A stretch of DNA of 64,000 nucleotides, from contig JAKULF010000009.1 of assembly GCA_022661535.1 (NCBI GenBank), forward strand, positions 1,550,001 through 1,614,000, in the 5' to 3' direction. Shown here piece by piece: positions 23,201 to 35,482 of the stretch; within the stretch, counting starts at the first letter, position 1, and each line of letters opens with the position of its first letter. Position numbers and translations under genes: made by a program. A model generated the notes under the pieces. The model did not search any database. It was not told the DNA's origin and saw only the letters and a list, made by a program, of their open reading frames with translations. The stretch comes from Eutypa lata (taxonomy: Eukaryota; Ascomycota; Sordariomycetes; Xylariales; Diatrypaceae).

Positions 23201-24348
23201 TGCGAGAAGGACGAGCCGAATGAACCACCACTCGAGTGGGAGGTACCGAAGCTGCTAGCTGAGGATTGGTTGCAGAGAGATCTGCCAGATCCATCGTCGG
23301 AGAAGTTGGATACGTAAGGACTAGTCCTCCCTGACGCGGATGATGTCTGGGAGTATGAGGCTGAAACGGCTCGGGCAATGGCCGTGACAGACGCAGGTTC
23401 GTTTTCCGGTGGCGAGTTCGCCCATCTCTGCAGTGGATTCATGCTCTCGAACATACTTGGCGTGCCTGGACGCGGAGGGATATCAATGGCCTGAGCGTAT
23501 CCGCGACCAATGTGGGGGGAGGTAGCTCTGGTGACGTGAATCTTTCCGCGGCGTCGGGCGTTCGCGAGCCAGTTCGTAATTTGCGTCTTGCTGAGGCCAG
23601 TCATCCTCTGCAAGGTTTCCTTTTCCTCCTCGGTGGGATAGGGGTGTCTGCTATGAGTCGACACCCAATTCTTCAGGATCTTGACAGATTCGCGGGAGAA
23701 CCTAGCGCCAATCTTGGCCATGTTCTGAGGGTTTGTTGGAGGAGGTGGCATTTCGGCAGTCTCATCTACAACTGAGACGAGACCTGAGGTCTGCGGTTCC
23801 GAGGTGATAATGGCGGCCAGCTCGTCTTCGAGCAAGATCGAAGTCTCTGGCCTGTCGCCCATGATTGGCCAGGGGTTAGCTGGGAATGTTTCGCCTGCCT
23901 CGGCTGAAAGGTTGTTGACCACGGGACCAAAACTGCATCCGCATCGCAGAGCAACGCAACTAGTACAGTAACCCTTATATTTACCCTCCCTAATTCGCTT
24001 GCATTGGTAACCACCCATGGCACAATGACTACAAGGAGTCTCGGGAGTCTCCCAGTATAGGGTGGTTGCAGACGGATCACATGTCTCCATTTCAGTGTTT
24101 ACTAGGGCTTCTGTTTCCTTTGTTGTCTGAGTTGATGCGAAGTGCTCGAGAGCCCAATTCGCCCATTCATCGCCATCTAAGTCTTGAAATACAAGACCCA
24201 TGTCGGGTTCGTTAGACCCGAGAGCGGGATCCAGGGGGTTGACCACATCTTCCGACGTCGCCGTTAGGTCAAGACCAGTGCCAGTGCCAGAGGCGGCCGC
24301 ATCCCAATCAACGAAGTCCATCTCGTCTTCTTCATGTATTGTTGTCAT
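20262..24348 (-). CDS. Homeodomain + C2H2-type zinc-finger regulator with five C-terminal repeats
   Basis: Three exons, 24348-22587, 22536-21354 and 21246-20262, giving 1309 aa in frame. The introns are 50 nt (GTGAGA..GCTAAT..CAG) and 107 nt (GTAAGT..TTAG). Domains in order: Cys-rich patch at 106-138 (seven Cys, Zn-cluster-like); homeodomain at about 212-272 with TALE-type loop HSRHPYPT and recognition helix ITNWLANARRR; Ser-rich linker; basic run RGRRRRRR at about 398-404 (likely nuclear signal); zinc-finger region at 423-558 with several CxxC/HxxxxH sets. Five degenerate helical repeats then lie at about 614-670, 710-772, 806-862, 940-1005 and 1097-1151. The tail has an (MN/MD)n run and an acidic-hydrophobic end. 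It should be a DNA-binding nuclear regulator (inference). The two introns would make a naive caller report three separate proteins. Confidence 0.88.
20488..20536. repeat. In-frame ATG-hexamer minisatellite
   Basis: Tandem CATRTY-type hexamers inside the last exon of the homeodomain gene, encoding alternating Met-Asn and Met-Asp residues. Length probably varies between strains. Confidence 0.8.
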
Positions 24349-25100
24349 TGAAGGGCGTGTCTTCTGGCCCCGTTATTCTGGGGCTCCAAGGCAACTTGGT
24401 TATAAGTGCCAACGATTTGACAATCTAAAATGTCAAGAGTATAGAAGGGCGCGGCGAAGTGGGGTGTAGCGTGGCGCCCTTTGCTTAACGAAGATTACGA
24501 TATTGTTGGGAAGAATGAAAAACAAGGAGAGGGGAAGAGAGGCTGACTGAGAATATAAGAGTATAGAGTTAGTCAACCATCAAGATGTCATGCATGTGTA
24601 GCAAGGATATTAACCAAAGTTAGACAATAAGAACGGTGAGGAGGCACGTAAGCAGAACCAAGTTAGATATTTTGGATGGAAATGGGACCAATCGGGTCAT
24701 TACTACATTGACGAGGGTTTTCCTTGCCTATCATCGGCCGATCATGTTTGTATGGTACATTAGCGGTGGTAGAATAATATAAAGGAATCGTCCACCATGG
24801 GGTTGCATAAGATTGAGTTAGTCACTCGTTTGCAGTTCACCCAAGGTATCGGCCATAATAATACCCCAAATGGGGGTTGTAATGAAGATGCAGGGTGTCA
24901 TCAGCCCATCTGGAGACGGCAGTAGCGTGCGCCCTTGAATTGACAAGATGAAGGGCGCAAGAATAAGAGCGGGTCTTTGAAGTGGGGATGTCGTTATTGG
25001 TGGGTCAATCTGTAGTTGATGGCTAAGCTAGGCGTATGTCGCTAGAGGGCGCTCCTAGATCGCAGTTTATGGACTCTTTACGACACTGCATTAGCAATAT

Positions 25101-25204
25101 TGTTTGGGGGGGGTAAGGGATGTTGTATTTCCTTAATTTATAATGACAGTTAGAGACCCGTCGAGACTGTATATATAGGGCCTGGTCCATCGCACCTGCC
25201 ACCA
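25101..25204. repeat. Left LTR of the TRIM-like element
   Basis: 104 bp, about 92% identical to the right copy. The differences are about eight substitutions, all transitions, plus one G in the poly-G run. It contains a TATATATA box-like run. Confidence 0.8.
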
Positions 25205-25594
25205 CTCGGCCATCTTGCCTACCCAAAACAAAACCGAGCTTTTGTTTTCCGTCAATATCGTTAAATTATTATTATCAAGCCTATTGCCATCATTTCCATC
25301 ATGATATTCCATTGTTCGTTGCAAGTATGCACCAACGCCTACTTCGTCACCAAACCTTAGCTTTTATCCATTATATACGGCCCAACCAACCGTTTCGTAC
25401 GGTCTCGTAGCGGTATGTATCGTATTGTCTGTGTTTATATAATTTGTAATTAGTCGTCTCGATACGAAAGGACATATTGCAATGAATTAATATATATAAA
25501 TTTGTTTGCCGATGATTGTTTATGTAAGTAATGGTAGGTTTGATGCCATTATGGCCGGCGTCATGGCGGTAATCAATCCTACTCTTGTCACCAG

Positions 25595-25699
25595 TGTTTG
25601 GGGGGGGGTAAAAGATGTTGTATTTTCTTAGTTTATAATGACGGTTAAAGACCCGTCGAGACTGTACATATAGGGCCTGGTCCATCGCACCTGCTACCA
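25595..25699. repeat. Right LTR of the TRIM-like element
   Basis: 105 bp copy, directly followed by the target-site duplicate ATAT. See the left copy for the comparison. Confidence 0.8.
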
Positions 25700-28600
25700 A
25701 TATCTAGAGGTATAATAGCACGCGACATAACCAACTACCTATGATAAAGGTAGGAGGCATGTCAAAGAGCCTACTTGTATCAGAACCTTATGTGAGGTGG
25801 ATAAGAATAAGTATTCAGTTTAGATATACATGCTCTTGGGAATGATCTTGGAAGTTGTCCATCAACTTAATACATATTCCTATATACGTACTTCGTATGT
25901 CTGGTCGATTCAAAAGAGTCATGTAGTCTAGTCTGGTTAATACATATTAGCATGTCCGCGGACTTTTACATTTGATTTGGTATGAATTCCGCGGGCATCA
26001 TCCAATCCCGATTTCTTGCGGGGTGCAGGATGTTCGGCATATCCGTCTTACCATCCCGTCTTGCCAAAAAATCTTAGTCCTGTTAAATTTCGAACATCGC
26101 AACTAGTCATAACCTACCCATCGACGAATGTTATTTATTACTCGTATAGTAGGTAGTAAGTTGATGGCATGTCATGTGAAAGACTTTTCAGCCCAGCCGG
26201 CCGGGAGTCGGTAGCGGAGTATACTCCACTATTTCGGCGCCGTCGACGGGACCCAAGAGCTAGATCAACCTAGATCAAACGCTCCTTACCTTTTATGGCA
26301 ATCACCGCGCTACACGTTTTTCTATTAAGCGATGAGCTAAAAGGCGGATTTTGAGCCGCGTTTAATGCAGAGAATATAGCCCGATGAGAGCCGATTTAGA
26401 TGAATACATTGCAGTTGCTTGAGGGTTGGGCTGCGCTCCGAGTAGCATACCTCCGTTTATCGCCGTGCCAAGCTCGTATTACATCTATAGGTATCTAGGT
26501 ATTTCCGGTGGTGTCTGTTGGAACCCATCAGAACGTTTGGCTACACCGACTTTGGATCTGCGATAGACTAATATGCATCGATGATTACCTCTTGCTTTAC
26601 TACGCATCTAGTAAATACTATGACACTAATTAGAATATGTATTAATCGAATATACTTTGTAGAGCTGTGTTCCAACGTAAACCGTAGGTGAATTAGTTCA
26701 GGGACCAATGCAAGAGGTTGCCAGATTGACGATCATCGTTTTTTGATAATCGTTTAACTTGATATTCGATCAATATATATTTAAACTGTAACAATCAGTA
26801 ATTATTCGGTGGCTAAAATCATGGCAATAGCATTATTCAAATTTTGTAGTATAGATGATGATATTTACATTACTTATTATAACCGGAGCACTAGTTAGGG
26901 AAATCTGGTAAGTGTACAGTGGAGGAAGGAGTTGAGTATTTCTGCAGCAACTCGCTATGATAACCAGGTATTATAGGAAATGTAAACCCACTGATGATTT
27001 CAATGCAGTAATATCGTTGTTGTAAGATGTATCATATCGATGACTCATGCTTAATGGACGTCGTAGAAGTCATCAACCAGGATGTGACGCGCGTTCTTTC
27101 AGGCTTAAAAGGCGAAGTGGTACATATAGATTCGTGAATGGTAGCGGCTGACGGAGACATAGGTCCTTGTCCTGCAAACACCTCAGCCTTGCTTATGTTG
27201 CCAACGCTAGTTGTCGACGTTACTTAACGCTTTTGATAGAAGGTGCTATGGGCTTAGTGCTATAAGTACAGTCCTGGCTGGTCCCAGACCAGACCGTTAG
27301 ACTTAAAAAACCATAACATCCTTTTATTCCCTAATCACTTTAGCTAATGCTTGCATATGCTGGCAGTTATAAACCTAATTATCCACATGTGGCGAAGAAC
27401 TGGGTTCCAGAAAACAAGTATCACGAACTGGTTTACGTTCAGGCCTGTTGCATTCATCTCTGACTCAGACAACACATATCATATGGGAGCAGAGAATCGT
27501 GCCTGATATTGTTTACGCCTGGAGCCCATCCTGAGTTCTTGTGTGTTTCTGTTGGCTATTATAATGCAAGTCAAACACGCATGGGTTCGGAGACCAAAAC
27601 CACGGCGAGCAATATAACATATTGCAAGCCTGTTAAGCTCACTAACTCTTACTGGCGTGTGATTTCGATTGATTCTCGAGCATTGCGGGATGATACAAGC
27701 AGATCAGGAGTTCATAATAATGAATCCTGCCCCTATACCGCGAGAGAGGTTTGGGGGTTAAGGGTTCTCGAAGGATTCGAGTGCATACCGATGGTAACGA
27801 ACTGAAACGATATAGACTTGTAACCATTACGTATATGTTAGATTGCCAACTAGTATAATGGTTCCAAGATATCTCAATAACAGCGTCTCGTTGCTCATGT
27901 CTGTTGGGCAGGAAATCGGCGAGCACTGCCATATACCTGTAGGAATTTAGTGTGAATAACCCTTCTTTCCTTTTATGAGGTATGAGGGAATTGAGATTAT
28001 TAAATGTTCAAGGAGGCGTTTTCATATTCCAACCTCGAAAATTAGGGGGCTATCCACCACGTGGTGCTCTGAAATTGGGGGCCAGCCAACCCTCCACCGT
28101 TTAGATTGGCCAAGCTGCACTCAGTGTAGCATTGCATACTTAGGACCGCCTAGGTTACACTGAAATTCATCAGAAGATCCTTCGGCGATGCAGGGACTAG
28201 AGTTTCATGTACGTGTAGCTTGGGTCGGATACATGTGACAGAAGAGAATGTGAGTGCTCAGCAATAGTCAATTATGATGCTCAATCGCTAAGTCGCAAGG
28301 TTTCCGAGCTGGCCTTGAAAACGCAAGGTTCTGTACTCGTTGAGTGCTACCCGTTGAATCAACCACCCCCTTTCATGGGGATACAAGGTTTGGGCAATCC
28401 CGTATGCTCACAGACGCCATCAGGTTCATATTTTATGTGTAAGATGCACGTATATAGCTGTCGAATGTAAACCATTTTCGTCCCATAAGGATCCGTATCC
28501 CTGTCGCGTTACTTACAAATGCCAGATGTTTAAAAACCTCTCGCAAAGCAGTTATACCCTTGTCAACTCCATAGAATCAAGACTACAGGCCATTTAACCC

Positions 28601-28706
28601 GCTTCGTGGTGGCTCTCCTCTCATGCCATTACTCCTCTCATGCCATTAGGGCCTGAAAACTCCTAGGGTATCACCACCTCGAAAACAAACACAAAACACT
28701 TCTTCA

Positions 28707-29692
28707 TTAGCTCACTAAGATGGCGGCGTGTACTGCGGTGCCAGCAGTTGGGTTTCTCAACGCCGTCTCATTTTGGGGGCCAGGCTTCAGATAGCAGTTG
28801 CCGGGGGCGCCGCCATCAAAGGCGGTAGTGCGGTTCGTCCATAGCGGGATATAGCTCAAGCCTGCGCATGTCTCGTTGCTTGCCGAGCTGCTGTTGAAAT
28901 CGGAAGGGGTGTAATGCACCCAATGCGCACATGCGTCTATGCAATCGGCAAAAGTACCCACGAATAGGGAGTATATCGGGTTGTTCGGCGTGTCAGTGTT
29001 GCAATAAATCTGATATGTCGCTCTATCGAAGACTGTGACCTATGTCAGTGATGTCCAAGGCAAAAACACAAGCTGCTCCACGTACATTGTGTGGTATAAT
29101 TCGTCCCCGTAACCCCGTCCGAGTCCGTCGAGCAGCCCCGATCTGCGGCGTCGGCCCCCGTCGGCGTCGCTGAGGCAGCTGTGACTGTAGTTGTGACCGT
29201 CGGTAAGGAATCTCCAGAGACCCCGAGGGCGTCCAATTGGTTTTGTTTATCGTTCGCGCGATTCGCCGCCACTCCCGTCCCGGCCGCCAGTCCAATCACC
29301 GCTACCGACAACAGCGCTATTATGATAGATAGGATGAATACCAGCAGCGAGCAGCCGCAGACCCGCTTAGACCCCTTTTTGTTCTCATCCGGAGGGGCAG
29401 CGCCGCCCTGGTAGGCTGATGCAACATAGCCGTATGTTGTCGAATTGTCGGTCTGTGGCGATATGGGGAAGTACGCCTGGTTTATCGCAGAGTTCTCCTC
29501 CGGCTTCACTGGGGCGAATGAGCCCAGCGGCAGCTCATTTAGATTGACCTCCGGAGCACTCGGCGGATGGTGTACTTCCGGGTAGGTATCGGGTGCTACC
29601 TCGGGCGCTTCGTCATACTACGAAGAACAATGAAATCAGCAATTGAGACCGACATACCGGGTTATGGTCCCGCTACTTACCTTCGGAGCCAT
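28707..29692 (-). CDS. Single-pass membrane protein with Cys-rich (PAN/Apple-like) ectodomain
   Basis: Three exons, 29692-29681, 29617-29086 and 29032-28707, giving 289 aa in frame. Exon 1 encodes only MAPK. The N-terminal 85 residues are Pro-rich and cytosolic in type (YDEAPEVAPDTYPEV). A short basic and Cys patch (KKGSKRVCGC) precedes one transmembrane helix at about 94-120. The C-terminal half is Thr/Ala-rich, then carries Cys residues spaced as in PAN/Apple-like modules (YCNTD, FADCIDACA, CAGLSY, GNCYL) and several NxT/S sites. The layout suggests a type II-like plasma membrane or wall-facing protein common in filamentous fungi. Function unknown. The PAN label rests on Cys pattern only. 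Confidence 0.83.
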
Positions 29693-31291
29693 CGATGTGT
29701 AGGTTGCTTTATTTTCCGAGACCCATAAAGGGTTGATGAGGTCTACGGCCTAAAATAAGAGACGAGATGGAAGAAGAGGTCTGAGAAGGGAAAGCGTCGA
29801 GGTCCACCGTCCGGCGCACATGAAAGCTGGCTCCATTTTACATATATAGTGCCGGCTAGCTGAAATGCTTATTCTGCAGGCGCACTTTAGTGAAGGGCAC
29901 TAGTATAATCTACCCATGCAAATATTTTGGAGTCGCATCGGGGGGTCAGCTTTGACATGAGACACGCAGACACGACAAGGGTGAAGGGTTAACCGGTCGG
30001 TCGGCCAGTCAGGCCACTCCAAGGAACAGAGCCAAATATATCAGCACTAGAATATGGCAATGCCTAGATATGCCCAATCAACAGACGAGTTGAAACTAAT
30101 AATGCCATTTTACTATCAAGCCATGAAGTTACATGGAAGCAAGATTGAGAGATGGTACGAGAATTGCAGAAGCCTTGATTTCGTGGCTAAACAATAACTA
30201 TAAGTGTGGAGCAGCGGCTGAAGGAGTCAGCTCCCAGCCGGCTCTTGTCGATCCGACAGTTATTCAGGTTTGGCAGTGTCGACATGAATCGCCGACAGGG
30301 GCTTCAGAGCTAGATTTTATCAGATCTTCAACTTCCTACTCATCCGTTTCGGTGATATTCGGACCCCAAAACAATGAAGTAAACGCGCCGGTCTTCTAAA
30401 GCTTGTTTCTTCCTCATATTTAGCAAGTTAATATCCAATCCTCCTGCACGTATTGCACTGCCAAGCCAACCAGTCTCTTCTTGTGCTAATGCTGACAGGC
30501 GATCGACATTCTTTCCTGCTTATCTAGGAAGATCTATTAGTCCCAAAGGGGCAGGCAATTCTTACTACAGCGGGGGTGATAGTTCGTAGACAACCTCGGG
30601 ATAACTGTTGTTACTTAGCTGGTTGTTTATTGCCAGTTCCTCGCATGCCTGTTGGGGGCCTTCTAAATAGATTCTAGAACCCCGACCTGCTGCGGGTTAT
30701 TTAGAACTGTACCTTTTCATTACATACGTATATAATAATATCTGTATTATACTTGTATATAAAAAAAGAGGATTATCTGATATTACCTAACTACTTAGTA
30801 TAGTTATGTATTAATAAGACAATGGACTAGAATAGCCCCAGGTGCCAGGCTGAGCTGTGGAGGCTTAGGATACGCTAGCAAGGAATACTGGGCAGATAAT
30901 TATGTACCGCGATATGGTTGAACATGCCACCGCGATTATACTATCAGCGTTTCCTAAAAAGAGGTTCTAAAGACGAGTAGTCAGGGACCTAGAATGACAA
31001 AGTACAATAGAAACTAAGGTATTAGGAGACGTTAGTCACACATGTGAGCTCACTAGTGAACTCTACCACTGTATGCTTACTACATTAGAAAGAGAACGAG
31101 GTCAAACACCAAGAGGCTTCATAAGCAGATTCGGAAGATGTGCCATCTCTTAAGAGTTAGATGATCTGTTCATAAGGCTTTTGCTCCTTGAGAGGTTCAT
31201 CAGGCCCAGCGCTGGGAATTTAGGATCTGCAAATTACAGATATACAGTCTATCGTTATAGTAGGTAAGTACCCCATAGCGGCCCGCCACCG

Positions 31292-31318
31292 GTGCGGGCT
31301 GTGCGGGCTGTGCGGGCT
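31292..31318. repeat. (GTGCGGGCT)3 tandem repeat
   Basis: Three perfect 9-bp units, GC-rich against an AT-rich background. Confidence 0.9.
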
Positions 31319-31610
31319 GGATTGATTGATCGTCACCGTCCCCACGTGGCGGCTGTGGAAGATTCCCCACAGGGCTGAAGATCAAGCAAGTTATATACTC
31401 TCAACCAATCACAAATCTATGTTAGCAACCTGCTTGTCTTCGCCTGAGTCAGAAATCTCACAATCTCCAGGCGTACATGGATTTCACCGTTGGGCTTTGA
31501 TAAGTCAATGCCGTGGAATCTAGCGTTAATGCGGAAGAGGATAAGATCATTATACGGGGAAAAGGTTCATCCCTCTTTTGTTTCCATTATTCTTATCGAA
31601 TTGCTACATA

Positions 31611-31660
31611 ATTAAATTAAATTATATATATACATAATTAAAGTAAATTATATATATACG
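31611..31660. repeat. AT-rich direct repeat
   Basis: Two adjacent copies of about 25 bp of the form ATTAAAxTAAATTATATATATAC. Low-complexity DNA. Confidence 0.7.
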
Positions 31661-33110
31661 AATATATTTTAAATATTGCTACTGGAATAATACGGATTTA
31701 CGAAATAAGAATTTATAATTATTGGATGATAAATAATGCATGATTACCATTATTCAGACTATGAATTTACCATTGATAATATCTGACCTTCGATTTATAG
31801 AGCTTAGTCTTCATATATCCCTTAGGCATGACGTGCTGCCGGGAACACGTATCAAGTACTGTAGCTACGACTTTATTGTGGAGACTTTACGGCAGAAAAA
31901 TAACTGCTTTTACAGAAATGCTTAGGTAAATAAGAGGTGTCGTATCCGGCAGGACTCCAGAAAGATTAACCTGTCAGTGGTATAATGGGTGACGGTGAAG
32001 ATTTTCTTGTTAACTTGTGTATTTCTCGGGACGCAGACCAGAGGTCCATATTTCTTCCAACACTGTCACTAATGTTCACTTCCTTATGAATATGATGTCT
32101 GACACAGGCGGTGACAGGTGGCTGTTAAACAAAATCCTCGCTGACCATAAGATAAGATATTGGTATACGTGATGACCTTTCATCTCTATTAACATGGAAA
32201 GGGTAGGTCTAGCTATCAGGCGTGTTACATTCTGTCTTTCCGTATACGCAAAATACCATTCGTGATGTCCTATGAGAAATTAGGCAATTGTATAGAAGCA
32301 ATTATCTCGGGCACTGCCACCCACGGGTTCCTAGTGAGAAGCCGGATGTCCCTCGAATAGCTGGAGATAATAACCTAGGTTTTCTAAGCGACATATGAGC
32401 CGCTCTAAGACGTGGAAACTACACCTGTGTCATTAAATACTGACATAGGTTACTCGGGCTTAATATATTTATTATATGCGTCGCAAAGCCTATCCGTGTT
32501 TACTACCATCGCAAGATCTCCGGCTACCCAAAGTTCGTGTAGAAACACAAGCATTCTAGATCACCGTGGTCGAGGGACGAGGTCACTTTATCGATATCGT
32601 TGAGGAGTTGTATCATTATTTAATAAGCCATTGACCTCGCGGTCTCCGGAAGGAGCCACCGGCAGAGAAGGGAGGAGCCAGGGTTAGGGCATATCAGTCT
32701 ACCTACTCACAAAGAAAGGCGTTCATACATGAGGTTTGAAAAAGAGCCTACCACACCCGAATCTTTTTCCTTTCACCACCTCAATTTCCACCGTGATATC
32801 GGCGACGAGCCTCGCAAAAGTTCTGCATCCGGAGAAAAAATTGGGAATCCACAGCCGAGCGCATCATGACGGAAACAAAGTCCCGAAATTGGAGTGTCGA
32901 GAAAAACGAATAAAACTTAGAATATTTTTCTATGGTGATTTTTAAGGAGTTTTACAGGTTACTCTGGGCTATCTTTTAATACAGGATGCCATAGGATCCC
33001 TTCCACCTCACCCAACCCACCAGAGTGCCTAGCCAGTGAAGCGGCCATCCTGATTGCGTACTACCAATATAGCCCTAGCACAGCCAACCATGTTGATCCC
33101 CACAAAGGAC

Positions 33111-34069
33111 CTAATCAAAGAGAATTAGATCCTCTTCTTCTTCCGAAGGAAACCAAATAAGGTCCTCTTCCCCGCGCGGCGATGCCACAACTCGAGGAGG
33201 CACGACTGCCGCAGGCGGAGGTACGACTTGAGGAGCGACTCCTGGGACAGTGGCATCTCTGACGGTGACCCACGCAGCTCCCCAGCCGATATTTCGTGCC
33301 AAAGCCTCCTGTCGGCTGTTGAACGGGAAGGTCCATTCGTGGCGGGGATCGAACGCTCTGATCATCGAACGCTGTGCGAAGGCAGTGGGCTCGGGACAGT
33401 ATACTGGTCGATTGGTAGGGAGATTGGTAGGGGCAGTGGCAGGGCCGCGTCGAAGGAGGTCCCCTACATATGGGACTGTCACGGTCGAGTAGTCAAATGT
33501 CTTAAACCTGGCGTTGCGGATCTTAAACCGGGGTGTTCTAATCTCTGCCCACTCTTGACTCCATCGACTCTTGGACTCTTCGGTGGTCAGTGGCGGCTGA
33601 AAGGCGATTTCTTCCAGCTGGCTGACATTGAACATGCCCAGCGGCACTTCCTTTCTGGTGGCGAATGGTGTGAGGCCTTGCCTGGCGACGACGACGGTTC
33701 TGAAGTATCGTTCCGGGGTGAGGTAGATACACTCGTCGATGCAGTGAAGGTAGCCACAGATTCCGCAGTGGACCATGCAACCTATATTGACGTTGATTAG
33801 CCGTGTGTTGCGAATGAAACTGTGTAAAGCTACCGGAGTGAATGCAGCTTACCTTTGTTGCTAGGGGGACCACGACAGACCGCCGGATCGTGCATCCTCC
33901 TGCACCCCGAGCACCAGATCGTGTTCTGATCCTCGGGCAGCTTCTTTACGTTCTCGGGCACGATGTCCTCGTTGTTGTTGCCCACAGCGAACTTGTATGG
34001 GATCCAAGCCCCCTGCGGCGGTGTGCCCGCGATCTGCCACTTCTCCTCACGCGATTTGTTGTTCGCCAT
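33111..34069 (-). CDS. Unknown protein with two CX2CX3HX4C zinc-knuckle-like motifs
   Basis: Two exons, 34069-33853 and 33781-33111, giving 295 aa in frame from the ATG at 34069. An in-frame upstream ATG at 34087 would add six residues. The N-terminal half has two cysteine motifs with identical spacing: C53-x2-C56-x3-H60-x4-C65 and C78-x2-C81-x3-H85-x4-C90, one on each side of the intron. This is one residue shorter than the classical retroviral CX2CX4HX4C knuckle, so zinc and RNA binding are plausible but inferred. The middle has no recognised fold. The C-terminus is Pro/Val-rich, then a repeated acidic tail (EEDLIWFPSEEEEDLILFD). It could be a fungal-specific family or a domesticated gag-like protein. 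I do not recognise it. Confidence 0.75.
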
Positions 34070-35482
34070 TCTAAACAAGTCAGTCATACGAAACAGATAG
34101 AGATGGTAATACAAACTTATATGTTTGATGGTTGGTAGTGAATAGAGTTGGGTTTCAGAATGTTCCAAGAAAAAAAGAATTTAAATAAAGGGAAAAAAAG
34201 AAGAAGAAAAAAAGGGATGGCAGTTATGTGTGCGTGTTTGGGAGAGGGAGGATACAGTTAAGTAGTAGATGGAATGGATGGACAGATGGATGGGTGAAGA
34301 GAAAGGTGAATGCAAAAGCGAATATCAGGTAGGTAAAGCTGCAACTATTAAATAATAATTGTGGGCAAATTGTCTAGGACAACTAAGGATATCGGATGCT
34401 TCGTCATGCGTTGCAAAGATGCTTGTAATGACAAATAGGTATGCCTCGAAAAGTCTACACCTGCTCCTAGTGACCTAGGAATACCTACCAAAACTTGATG
34501 TCTGAGGAGATTACTTATATTAACACCTTATGATCACCCAAGTTTGCCTTAGGTCACCTTTATCCAACCATGCATTTGTGCCCACAGGCACCCATGAATA
34601 CAGCCCTGGTTGCCCGCAGTAATACAGACCAAGGTTTATAAGAAGAAAGATAAAAATAAATTAAATAAAGCCTGCCTTTTTCGACTTGGATGGACATGAG
34701 AGAGAAGGAGAAAAGGCTGGGAAGATAAAGGGAGAGAAGGGTTAATTCCATGTGCAGATTATGAATACACAATCTGTAAATCAGTCGATACTCAGTTACT
34801 TCCAAAACAATTACACCGATTTTGAAATTAAGAAGTCTACAGATAAGTGATTCTGCCTTCATGAATCGCTTAATTAGGAAATAATGCCGGAGGATAACCA
34901 TATGTACCTATGTATTTGCCTACATACACGGGATATCAACATTGAATATAGCATAGGATGGTGGATAATAAAACCTTTATATAGGTACTTATGATTCACG
35001 ATATTACATTGTCAACAGAAACGCTCTTACATGTGCCTAGGTACCTATCCGAAGCATATGGGATTTGATTATACCTCTTTGCCATATATACACTTGAAGG
35101 TCAAGGTTAGACATTTATTCTTAAAATTAACATTGCAACCTTCTTGATAATTCATATCAACCCGAGTTTTAAAAAGCCTTTTAATTATCTTTTCAAGCGT
35201 TGTTTTCATTAGATTTTGCAGGCAATTAGTTGTACATATTATCACGTACGAACTAAGCTGATAAAGTCTAGCATAGCACAGGCAGCTTTGTATTAAGCAT
35301 ATAAAAAATAGTGATAATTATCTAAGGAGTTCTAAAGCTTGAAAGGATAAACGGCTACAACATTTTATATATAAGTACCTTAGGAGGTACCTGGTTAAGG
35401 TTACCTCTGAAATACCTAACCCAACTTTCTCTTTTTTCGATCACCTCCTGTTATATTTAATTTTCATGTTGCTACTTATACC
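34070..35482. other. Divergent AT-rich spacer
   Basis: 1.4 kb between the two-knuckle protein (-) and the F-box-like gene (+). A purine-rich A/G run (about 34170-34215) lies just upstream of the minus-strand gene. No gene seen; the frame at 34560-34901 (-) is AT-driven. Confidence 0.5.

Larger units (their letters stand above)
25101..25699. mobile_element. TRIM-like miniature LTR retroelement (about 0.6 kb)
   Basis: Two direct repeats of 104 and 105 bp (25101-25204 and 25595-25699) flank about 390 bp with no coding capacity. Each repeat starts TGTTTGGGGG and ends ACCA, fitting TG..CA LTR ends. The outer ends are bordered by the same bases: AATAT at 25096-25100 and ATAT/AATAT at 25699-25703, as expected for a 4-5 bp target-site duplication. 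The size and absence of gag/pol match terminal-repeat retrotransposons in miniature. No clear primer-binding site or polypurine tract was seen, which keeps the class call tentative. The element lies about 0.75 kb upstream of the homeodomain gene. Confidence 0.75.
24349..28706. other. Long spacer containing a miniature LTR element
   Basis: 4.3 kb with no supportable gene apart from the LTR-type element at 25101-25699. GC is low and short frames such as 27509-27805 (+) and 27642-27932 (-) overlap on opposite strands without motifs. A perfect 10-bp palindrome GTCCGCGGAC occurs near 25955. The right end (26.4-28.6 kb) may be decayed repeat or gene DNA, but nothing can be named. Confidence 0.5.
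29693..33110. other. Long AT-rich spacer
   Basis: 3.4 kb without a supportable gene. Contents are a near-duplicate AT run at 31611-31660, a 9-bp triplicated motif at 31292-31318, and a TGTTGGGGGCCTTCTAAATAG stretch near 30650 that resembles fungal LTR starts but has no partner copy here. Small frames at 30133-30399 and 32736-32945 lack family features. Confidence 0.5.

Noticed and set aside
30640..30720. Possible LTR start (TGTTGGGGGCCTTCT)
   Set aside because: It resembles fungal LTR ends but no second copy or target-site duplication exists in the window.
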